From: HGM04593 sp045636545
Lineage (GTDB): Bacteria; Bacteroidota; Bacteroidia; Bacteroidales; Bacteroidaceae
Direction of reading: 5' to 3'
Length of the DNA: 33,415 bases
Assembly: GCA_045636545.1 (NCBI GenBank)
Contig: JAZTXR010000060.1
Span: 1 to 33,415, forward strand
Part shown: in pieces, positions 16,449-24,900 of the stretch
Layout of the letters: every line of letters starts with the position of its first letter
How positions within the stretch are numbered: position 1 is the stretch's first letter
Notes under the pieces: generated by a model
Told to the model about the DNA's origin: nothing
What the model saw: the letters and a program-made list of their open reading frames with translations, nothing else
The model's database searches: none
Made by a program: the position numbers and the translations under genes

Positions 16449-19007
16449 CTATTTTTTTGCATTTGTTTTTGGCTTTTTGCTCCATACGCTGACTTTTTTC
16501 AATTCTTCATATATAGAATTATTTTTAAACCATTCAAAACTGTTTTTACCATATATGGGAAAGGCATTGTCGTAAATCGCTGAATTGAATATGCTTCTTT
16601 TATTATTATTTATGATAAATTTATTGATACCTAATTCTTCATCTTGTAGGTTTAGATATAGTAAGAACAATGGACAAGACAGTAACCAGTGAGAGAATTT
16701 CAAATTCTGTTTATCATATTCGCTTAATGATTTTATTTTGTCCATGTTTTCGATGAAAATGTGGTCATCTGCTATTGGATTATTATTTGACAATGTAAAT
16801 GTTTCAAGGTTTTCTTTCGCATCTTCCACAATAGCCGAATTAAGGACTATTACAATACGTCTATGCATCGCATCGCCAAGATTATGATTGTTTTTATCAT
16901 ACACTCTGTCATCAAGTTTTCTCATTGCATAGAATGCTCGTGTGGCTATTTTACCAATTAGGTGTGGAGATATGCAGGTTGGGTTCTTTTTCATCCATAT
17001 ATATAATAAATTAGCAAGAGTTTCATTCTCTTCAATAGCTTCTTCGTCAATGTTGTTGTTGGTATCTTCATCATCTAATTGATTTTCTGTTGTTTCATCA
17101 AAAGTTGGGATAGCATAGTCTTTTACCTGTGATAATTCGTTCAGAAAACCGCTTATCTGTCTGATGGCCTCTTGTTTATTTGTATTCTTAATGAGATTAA
17201 AACGTTTTAGTATTTCTGTAATTGTACCCAATAGGGTATAAAAGGAGAAGATTACCAATGGCTGTTGCTTGTACGAAAAAGAAGCTGTTGACATAGGTAA
17301 GAACATTAGTTGACGTTTTATTAATGGTTGTTCCCAAAATGCTTTATCTATTATTATATCATTATCCCTTCTTTCTATTATATTGAATTTTTCTAATACC
17401 AATGTTCCACCCCAGGGAATTTTCGTTTTGCCGATCTTTTTGTTCAATGTTGCACGGATATACGTTGACAAATGACAGCAGATATCTCTAAAGACCTTAT
17501 TCTGTCCAATAAAAGAGTATTCGGCCAAACCTTCAATTGTTGGAAGAAGCGGTGCTTCCTTCTTTAACTCATTGCGGTAAGGCATTATTGTTAGAAGATT
17601 CCTTATTGTAGCAATTGTAATCCAATATTCAAAGAACATATAGGGGTTGTTCTTTGAATGTTCAATAAACATTGTGTTCAGTGAAAATAGTGTTGCATTA
17701 TATTTTGCAATACTTGATGTTGGTTGCAATTGGTACGTTTCATTGAGCAATCCTTCTTTGATAAGGAATTCGTGAATTATATTACATAGATCCTTATTCT
17801 GTGATTTTGCTTGTTCGACATCAATTCCTAATTCATACATATCACTTACAAAGGCATCTACAATATTCATCAAATTAGTTTTTTCCTTACAGTCATCATA
17901 CTGTTTCAGGAACTGGATTTGTGTTCTTAGTGGAAGTGACAATAGATAGGATACTATAGTGTGTGCTTCATACTTGTTGTTTATTCCCCAATCTTTCAAC
18001 AGGGTAACATAATGTTCATAAATATTGTGTTTTTCATTATTGATTGCCAAATATACATTTTTTGTGTTGATTAATTCTCCAATAGTCAATAAATGGATGC
18101 GATTGGGGGTTTTCATAATCTTTTGCATGTACTGACTCTCGATTTCTGTTACCATTTGGTCAAAGACCTCTAATCGTCCTAATTTCTCTCCTTCATAAGT
18201 CAGTAGCTTATTCCCAAAATTATCCCATTGGTTTTTGCGGATACCTTTTGAGAATAGTTTCAGATCTCCACACAATAGTGTGATGATGTATGGTGATGTC
18301 AGGTATTTGTGTATTGTTTCAAGTACTTGCCAACCTTTTCTGAAATTCACATCAATATCGTCAAAGGCAATCATGAATACTTTTTTCCCTAATACGTCAA
18401 GAGCGAATTTTGTTACTTTTTCAAAGTTTTCTTCAAGTTCCTTTGCTGCTTTGACACTTTCCAAGCCTTTCTTCATCACGTGTTCAGGGTCATGCCAATT
18501 TGAGTATAACGAATCGTTGTTTATATCAATGGAGGGAAGTCCGGCTGCAAGTTGCTTTAGTTTGTTTTCCCAACAACTCCTTGTCTGGTATTCCTTGCAA
18601 CAAGGATTACATTCATTCTTGTTTATTTTGTCCTCGACTTTGTCTTTAATCAGTGAAATCAATGTCAGGAATATGTGTCCTTTCTCCTCTATGAGGGTCG
18701 GGTCAACAATGTTCAGAATTTCGACATCCCGGCTGTCTTTGTAATGATTGAGTACACTCATCAGAAACGATGTCTTTCCGCTTCCTCTCGTACCCAGTAT
18801 CGTTATTGTATCATTATAACGTGTGCGTATGATGTTCTCGCTATTTGAGTTGTCTTCATTTTTAGGTAGATGCTCTATTTGGTTGTCGATAAGTCTTGTG
18901 CATTTTTTGAATTCTGCTTGGTGAATTATCTTATCACTTCTGAATGAACGGGCATTCATACATCCTTCAAGGTCAATTACGAGGAGATCGTCTTTTTTGT
19001 TTTCCAT
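16449..19007 (-). CDS. rdrA: RADAR P-loop ATPase RdrA
   Basis: An 852-residue AAA+/KAP-like ATPase. The N-terminal part has Walker A GTRGSGKTS (K78) and Walker B VFMIAFDDID (D216, D217). The long C-terminal half is helical with an acidic stretch (QLDDEDTNNNIDEEAIEENE). No membrane helix is evident, so it is probably cytosolic. In described RADAR systems RdrA forms rings that associate with RdrB shells and is needed for phage-triggered deamination. A cysteine cluster (C133, C136, C137, C145) between the Walker motifs could bind a metal. The size, the ATPase motifs and the adjoining rdrB make the assignment firm. The gene is markedly AT-rich compared with glyA. None of the published membrane-type accessory genes (rdrC or rdrD) is recognisable directly beside it. 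Confidence 0.87.
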   Translation of the reverse strand: MENKKDDLLVIDLEGCMNARSFRSDKIIHQAEFKKCTRLIDNQIEHLPKNEDNSNSENIIRTRYNDTITILGTRGSGKTSFLMSVLNHYKDSRDVEILNIVDPTLIEEKGHIFLTLISLIKDKVEDKINKNECNPCCKEYQTRSCWENKLKQLAAGLPSIDINNDSLYSNWHDPEHVMKKGLESVKAAKELEENFEKVTKFALDVLGKKVFMIAFDDIDVNFRKGWQVLETIHKYLTSPYIITLLCGDLKLFSKGIRKNQWDNFGNKLLTYEGEKLGRLEVFDQMVTEIESQYMQKIMKTPNRIHLLTIGELINTKNVYLAINNEKHNIYEHYVTLLKDWGINNKYEAHTIVSYLLSLPLRTQIQFLKQYDDCKEKTNLMNIVDAFVSDMYELGIDVEQAKSQNKDLCNIIHEFLIKEGLLNETYQLQPTSSIAKYNATLFSLNTMFIEHSKNNPYMFFEYWITIATIRNLLTIMPYRNELKKEAPLLPTIEGLAEYSFIGQNKVFRDICCHLSTYIRATLNKKIGKTKIPWGGTLVLEKFNIIERRDNDIIIDKAFWEQPLIKRQLMFLPMSTASFSYKQQPLVIFSFYTLLGTITEILKRFNLIKNTNKQEAIRQISGFLNELSQVKDYAIPTFDETTENQLDDEDTNNNIDEEAIEENETLANLLYIWMKKNPTCISPHLIGKIATRAFYAMRKLDDRVYDKNNHNLGDAMHRRIVIVLNSAIVEDAKENLETFTLSNNNPIADDHIFIENMDKIKSLSEYDKQNLKFSHWLLSCPLFLLYLNLQDEELGINKFIINNNKRSIFNSAIYDNAFPIYGKNSFEWFKNNSIYEELKKVSVWSKKPKTNAKK

Positions 19008-19343
19008 AATTTTGTATTATTCTTGTGTGACTATATGCAGATTGTTCTTATGTAAACTATGAGATTTATTATCTAAATTATTTTTGGGGAGGTAAAACTC
19101 TGCAATCTATTGTAGCTACTTTAGTTTTTGTAAATATTCTGTCTTGCCATGTCATTTTTCCAACTCGTATGAGCATAGCGAAGAACCTCGAATAATTTTG
19201 GAAAGAGATCCTTTACATTTATTTTAGCCCTTTCAGGTATCGACCGTTGGTTCGTTCTGGATGAACACAAAACTTTAGTTTTGAATTAAAACTATGAACT
19301 TTGGTCTATCATTCATTCATTCATTCATTCCAAACTTTATGGA
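19008..19343. other. Gap upstream of rdrA, no gene
   Basis: These 336 nt hold the unseen rdrA promoter; the best candidate -7 on the minus strand, TAATTTAG near 19075, is weak. They also hold a partly palindromic stretch (about 19169-19197), an inverted CAAAACT/AGTTTTG pair (about 19268-19283) and a five-copy ATTC microsatellite. No open frame of useful length is present. Confidence 0.5.
19311..19330. repeat. (ATTC)5 microsatellite
   Basis: Five perfect ATTC units lie just past the stop of the TPR regulator gene. They sit between imperfect inverted arms AACTTTGG (19297-19304) and CCAAACTT (19330-19337), so they may form the loop of that gene's terminator-like hairpin. Confidence 0.85.
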
Positions 19344-21080
19344 CTATGTTTCTCTTTCTTCCAATGCTTTGGTGTACTCCATCGCAATGACTTTTTCTAT
19401 GCGTTTGATTCTTTCCCACACGGTCTGGCGGGGGTAATCTGTCAAGTTTACAATCTGTGGACCTGACAATCCTATTTTCATGAGATAACATACGCGTAGC
19501 ATCGGTTCGTTGATTTTCTTGAATTTGGACTGTACTTCGTAAGTGAACTCCGGATAGAATTTATCTATAGCACCAAGCAACTCCTTCCACTCCTCATCGT
19601 TAAGGCGGTATTTGCCTTTTGATGCTTTCTTGACCTTTTCAATGATATCCGTAGCTTCTACCGAGATATTGTTCATTAGTGTGATTCTTGTCAATTCGCG
19701 GTTCTGTGCAATAAGCATTTTGAATTCATTTTCTGCATCTTGCAACTTCTTGCTGAGTTTTGAGTTTGTTGAGTTTAGCAATGACAACTCTTTTTCCTTT
19801 TTCTCAATTTCTCTTTTTTCTTCAGCTAGTTCACTGTCTTTTTCTGTCATAAGAGCCCTTATTTGCTTGATGTTTTCTTCCTTTTTCAAAATAATGCATA
19901 GCAGTTGTTTCTTGTGACGATAGTAAATGATAGTTCCAACAAGAATAATTACAATGAACAAAAGAAGTTCTATCAGTGAGTTTAATCTGCTGTATGTCAC
20001 CCTCTGTATCATTAACATCTCTTCTTCCTTATCGCGTTGGTATTGGAAAAAGTTCTTTGCGTTAGTGGTGTGCTCAATATTCATTTGTTTTATTACAGCT
20101 TCGTTCGCTTCAATGAATTTTATGGCAAACTCAATGGCTTTTTCATAATTTCCATTACTTGTATAGTATTTTGTCAACCAACGTGCTGCATCATATTTGC
20201 TTTTGATTTGTGAACTGGTATTGTAAAGTTCCAACCTTGCAGCTGCTGCAGAGTCTGCAGATATAAAGGTATCATAATATAATGTGACGTTTGCCAGGTA
20301 ATTGAATGGTCTTCTCTCTTTTGGAAGCTGTTGCAACAGGGCAAAGCAATGGGTTGCTTTCTCCTTGTATCCGTAACGGCTGTATTTACTCATTGCTGAT
20401 GCAATTATGTCTGCATTGTCAGCAGATATTCCTTTGCTTTCTATGCGTTTGAGTGCAAGTTCTGTGTATATTATGGCTTGTATTGTGTCGTTTACTTTTG
20501 AATAGCAATTAGCGACATTGATATACGTCCTCTCGTTTGCCATATTTTTAGCTTCAGCTATAGCGAGCCCCTTCAGTATTGTCTTGAGAGCCTCTGAGTA
20601 GTTGAATTGTGCGTTGTATAAATACGATAGCTGTGAATATGTCTTTTGTAATAATGTTGAGTCAATAGAACTGTTATTGGCTATTGATGCCGATTTCAGG
20701 AAGTTTGTGACTGCTTTGGGGTAGTCATTCAGGTCGCGGTAGGTGCTTCCCATGTAATAATATGCTTCCTGCAGTTCCTTTGCATTGCCGTGACTTTTGA
20801 AATAGTTGTAAACATTTTTAATTTCATTGTCTGTAGTGTGTCTGATATGTGCCTTGTCGCGTAATCTTATTTCAAGTAATCTTGCCCTATTTCGCAAATG
20901 TTCACTTTCATTCTCAAATAAAGGCTTGATAGAATCAAGCTGGTACATTGCCAATAGCGGCAATGTGTCTCCCATTGCCTGTATGTTGTTGAGGCTATAC
21001 AGCAAGTCTTTGTTGTTTGGGTGGCTGCATGAGAACAGAGCGGTGGATATGAGAAGAGCTACGCAAATCGAGTGTTTCAT
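19344..21080 (-). CDS. Membrane-spanning TPR/coiled-coil/HTH regulator
   Basis: A 578-residue protein. Residues 1-18 form a lipoprotein-like signal ending in LFSC. TPR helices span about 85-330 (for example YYYMGSTYRDLNDYPKAVTNFLKSA). One membrane helix (about 366-387, LNSLIELLLFIVIILVGTIIYY) leads to a charged coiled coil (about 395-465). A C-terminal helix-turn-helix-like region (about 525-565, RVCYLMKIGLSGPQIVNLTDYPR in part) closes the protein. The layout suits a sensor with outer TPRs and a cytosolic DNA-binding end, a type found in Bacteroidales near secreted-protein genes and reminiscent of DUF6377-type proteins. It is divergent from the small secreted protein gene at 21343, its most likely target. 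Whether it also affects the downstream rdrA is unknown. Confidence 0.75.
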   Translation of the reverse strand: MKHSICVALLISTALFSCSHPNNKDLLYSLNNIQAMGDTLPLLAMYQLDSIKPLFENESEHLRNRARLLEIRLRDKAHIRHTTDNEIKNVYNYFKSHGNAKELQEAYYYMGSTYRDLNDYPKAVTNFLKSASIANNSSIDSTLLQKTYSQLSYLYNAQFNYSEALKTILKGLAIAEAKNMANERTYINVANCYSKVNDTIQAIIYTELALKRIESKGISADNADIIASAMSKYSRYGYKEKATHCFALLQQLPKERRPFNYLANVTLYYDTFISADSAAAARLELYNTSSQIKSKYDAARWLTKYYTSNGNYEKAIEFAIKFIEANEAVIKQMNIEHTTNAKNFFQYQRDKEEEMLMIQRVTYSRLNSLIELLLFIVIILVGTIIYYRHKKQLLCIILKKEENIKQIRALMTEKDSELAEEKREIEKKEKELSLLNSTNSKLSKKLQDAENEFKMLIAQNRELTRITLMNNISVEATDIIEKVKKASKGKYRLNDEEWKELLGAIDKFYPEFTYEVQSKFKKINEPMLRVCYLMKIGLSGPQIVNLTDYPRQTVWERIKRIEKVIAMEYTKALEERET

Positions 21081-21106
21081 GTTATCTGCTTATGTTGTGT
21101 TTATTG

Positions 21107-21114
21107 CAAAAATA
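21107..21114 (-). promoter_or_regulatory. -7 element for the TPR regulator gene
   Basis: On the minus strand this reads TATTTTTG, a match to TAnnTTTG, 26 nt before the start codon. The -33 region is T/A-rich without a clear TTTG. Confidence 0.45.
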
Positions 21115-21261
21115 GTTCAAAAACTTTAAAGGTTTGTGAAAATGGTATCCGGATGTGTCTGTATTGTGTGTTTTTAAAGACATGATTTATTGATTTTGTC
21201 TAATTGTAATTCTTTGTGTGTTAATTTTTTAAGGGTTTTGTGGCGAAATTTGTTGTAAAAT

Positions 21262-21328
21262 CCGGACAAGACCGGACATAAAAAGTTTTGCCCACTTAAG
21301 TATTAGACATACATTTACGCAAAACTTT
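21262..21328. promoter_or_regulatory. Candidate operator region before the DUF3244-like gene
   Basis: CCGGACA occurs twice, 10 nt apart (21262-21268 and 21272-21278), the spacing of one helical turn. A perfect 10-bp inverted repeat, AAAGTTTTGC (21282-21291) with GCAAAACTTT (21319-21328), follows. Their place in the divergent gap makes them candidate binding sites for the adjacent HTH regulator. Confidence 0.4.
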
Positions 21329-21342
21329 AAATAACAAATAAT

Positions 21343-21828
21343 ATGAAAACAAATTCTACTAAAGCACAGTTTGATAGAATGTGCAAGACACTCTCTGTAG
21401 AGAATGTGAAGATTGGTTTGAAACCTTTGTTTAAGACACTTCTGTGTCTGCTGTTCTTTTTGTTGGTAAGCCCTACTGCCTATGCTCAGTCAAAAGATGA
21501 TGTGAAGAAGATTCCGTTGGAAGATGCCAACAACGATATCAGTTCTGACAGTCATCCGGAAAGAGGGCTTGACCTTTTATCTCTATTGCCGGAAGTGTCA
21601 TATAATGTTTTAAACGGTTATATGACTATAGAGAGCCAGTACGTAACATTTGGTTCTGTTACATATTATATTATAGATGATAGCGGCTTAGTATTACTTT
21701 GTGGCGATTTTTTCTTGCCAAAGGAATGTAAGGTCGAGTTACCTTTGTCGCAGCTGCCGACAGGAATGTATAAAATTGTATTGGAGATTGCGGGATGCTG
21801 TTTCCAAGGTGAATTTGATGTGGAATAA
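21343..21828 (+). CDS. Small secreted DUF3244-like protein
   Basis: A 161-residue exported protein. The hydrophobic signal segment (about 28-46, LKPLFKTLLCLLFFLLVSPT) ends in AYA-Q, a good signal peptidase I site near residue 48. The mature part is about 110 residues and beta-rich (YMTIESQYVTFGSVTYYIID, LPTGMYKIVLEIAGCCFQGEFDVE), resembling Bacteroidales DUF3244 proteins of unknown function. The n-region before the hydrophobic segment is unusually long at about 28 residues, and no internal ATG would remove it all (the next Met is residue 13). It is divergent from the TPR/HTH regulator. The DUF assignment is from memory of the family pattern. Confidence 0.6.
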   Translation: MKTNSTKAQFDRMCKTLSVENVKIGLKPLFKTLLCLLFFLLVSPTAYAQSKDDVKKIPLEDANNDISSDSHPERGLDLLSLLPEVSYNVLNGYMTIESQYVTFGSVTYYIIDDSGLVLLCGDFFLPKECKVELPLSQLPTGMYKIVLEIAGCCFQGEFDVE

Positions 21829-21850
21829 TTGATTATTTATAGCATACATA

Positions 21851-21888
21851 TGCCCCCAGTGTTGCACTGATGACTTTTGGGGGCATTT
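21851..21888 (+). terminator. Probable terminator after the DUF3244-like gene
   Basis: TGCCCCCA (21851-21858) pairs with TGGGGGCA (21878-21885) across a 19-nt loop, followed by only three T residues. It lies 22 nt after the stop codon and separates this gene from the large NTPase gene. Confidence 0.6.
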
Positions 21889-21933
21889 GGTGTATTCATT
21901 TTTAAGTAGGGGGATTTTCAGTTCATAAAGTTT

Positions 21934-24900
21934 ATGAAAGAAAAAGGGAAAAAAACAATGCATATGACTCATGATATGAATCGTGGGTTGTATATTGGTC
22001 TGTCAAATTTTAAATTCAGACATACGACTGATGATTTTTCAGGGTTTATTGGACGGACAAAAATCTGTGAACGTTTAAAGGATTTGCTGTTAGGAACGAA
22101 CTGCAATAAGGATTCCGGAGCTTATCTGATAACTGGCAACAGAGGGGTCGGTAAAACTACTTTTGTAAATAAAATAAAATCTGAAATTGAAAATACTGGT
22201 AGTTGGGATTGGTTTATGCCGCCATTATTTGTTTTGATTGGAGTCCTTTTTTTTAATCTTGTTCATAAAATACCAGATGTATTACCGTTTGTGTCTTCTA
22301 TATGTAAGACACTGTTTTTTTGCCTATTGTTTACAACATTTATATCAGCAATTAGGCTGACGTATAAAAGTCTATACAGAAAAGCCGGTTGGTACAGATG
22401 TTTGAAAGAATTTCTTGCTGTATCTGTTTTTATGAAGCATATAAAAAGTAAAGGCCGGCTTTTTTATATCCTTCATCTGTCGGCTCTTGCATCCTTTTTC
22501 ACTTGGTTCTCAATACTTGCATATAGTTGGTGGGGAATAAATTATATGCACATATATATAGCCTTGTTATATGTTGGTGTGTATGCCTTTTATGCAGCAT
22601 GTGTTTCATATATTGCAAATTGCAGTAAAAGGGAAAGTTTGAATATTTTGAAAATGCCACTCAATGATATTATATTGCTCATCAAATGTATTGTTGTTGG
22701 TTTTTTTGAAAATCTGTACTCAAAATTAAAGACATACATTTATAAATTTGCTGTAGAGCCCAAAAGAATCTTCATAAAGATAAATTTGGGACATGATAAC
22801 CTGAAGGTTATAGATGTGTTGCGATTGATATCGCATTATATATATGTTGAATACAGGAATTATTTGTATTCAGGCAAAAGATATATTTTCCGATTGTTCC
22901 TGATTCTGTTTGTCGCATTTGTAATAACAAAGGTCGTTACAATAACCGGAGCTATGGCTTGTATTCTAAACTATTCAAACAGCTGCTTTTCTTGTCCTGA
23001 TATAGACTGTGTAGTTGATTTTTATAATTATGTGTACGTTTTGGTTATTGAATATGTTTCATATCTGTTCAATTCAGCCATAGACTTGTCTGTCGCCATC
23101 AACAATAATATATTCTCGCCGGATATTGAGGATTGGATACATAGGCCCGATGAGTGTTTCTTTACATTCTATGAGTTTGTACTGTTTCTGAGCATTGTTT
23201 TGATATACAAGCTCTTTACATATATACCGTATTTGAGACTGATTCCGACTCCTTTCAGTTACTTGAAGGAACTGCATGACTTAGTAACATCAATCTCCTC
23301 ATCAATAAAAAGAGAAGAGGGTGTTGAGGTTCGTGTTCCGCTGAGGAATAGGTCTATTAGTCTTAATAAGAAGATTGAAAAAAATTATCCGATGTCGGAT
23401 GCCCGTGACATTGAAAAGAGGCTGATTGATATTGTTGACAAAATAAGTAGAACAAAATTCCACAGAATTGGTTTTGTCCTAATCTTTGACGAATTGGACA
23501 AACTTGAGAGTTCGTTCTCAGAGAAACAGGAGGATTTTATAAAATCGGACACATTCTCCCCTGACAGTATACGCAAGCGTAGGGAGGCCGTGTATACATT
23601 GTTGTCCGGTCTTAAGTATCTGCTAACAACGATGAAGTCCAAATTCATTTTTGTTGCAGGACGTGAATTGTATGAGGCCTTCAGAGCTGATGCTTCAGAT
23701 AGAAGCCATTATCTAAGCAGTATATTCAATGATGTTATTGTTGTTCCAAGTTTCATGACAGATACTGCAGATGACAGGAAACATGACATATTCAGTCTGA
23801 CAGAACAGTATGTCTGCAGTTGTCTGATACCTGAGATGTATGCAACAGGTGAACTGTACCTTGACAATTACCGTAGATATCTTGAAAAGACTTTGGACAG
23901 TAATCTTGAAAATCGAGAGCTGGTTATACAGAAGACTGTTATAGAACTTTATAATTTCATTGTCTATCTAACCTATGCAAGTAAGGGAGCACCAAAGAAA
24001 ATGGTCAACTTGTTTGAACGGCATATTATAAACAGGAGACAAATGGAGCAGAAGTATAATGCAGACAAATTGGGTCGCTCCATAAAAGTAGAAACTGTGA
24101 ATGGTGATTTTTTCCTCAGTTTCGATTATTATGATATGTATATGTTCGCTTTGATGTCTCGTATTGTGTTGCCTGTCGTATATCGCTTTGACAGAGGACA
24201 AAAGCATAAGTATGGCGACAAATTGTTGGTGACATCAATGTTCTTCTTGGATCATTTATATAAATTCCACAGAAACTCTTTCAGTTGGCGCGCTCTTGAG
24301 GCATCTCCAGAAATAATAGATGTCAATAAAGTACCTGAGCTTCGTGAGCATATAAATGATATGCTGCATTATATATCCCAGAATGATTTGAAGAATATAA
24401 GTAGCGGTTTGTATGACTTCCGTTTCTACAAAAAGATTGCGCTTGAGGTCTCTTTCCTTACGCGTGTTTCTGAAATAGCATCGGCATTCTTTAATTTTAC
24501 ACTGGACGAGACGTATTCTGTAAAGAAATATTATCAAAGGAAACTTGAAAAGATAAGAAAAGAGTATGTTTCAGATAATATACCGGCTACAAACACCATT
24601 GAAGAGTTGGCTTCAATACATCTTACTTTGGGTGAACTGTATCTGTATGAGGAGGAGGTTGCTGATGCCATTGTGGAATTTGATATGGCTGTGTCAATAT
24701 TATACACTATTAAACCTCAAGAGATGACATCCGAGCACATTGTGTTGTTAATGAAAGCAATGTTGAGCATTGGTGTTGCTTATGAAAAACAAAATCAAAA
24801 TGACAGGGCTCTTTTGGTATATGTAGAATGTGTCAAGTTTCTTATTGCTTCAAAGAATACTGATATAAATAACTTTGGGCTGATAACCAAGGAGAGTAGT

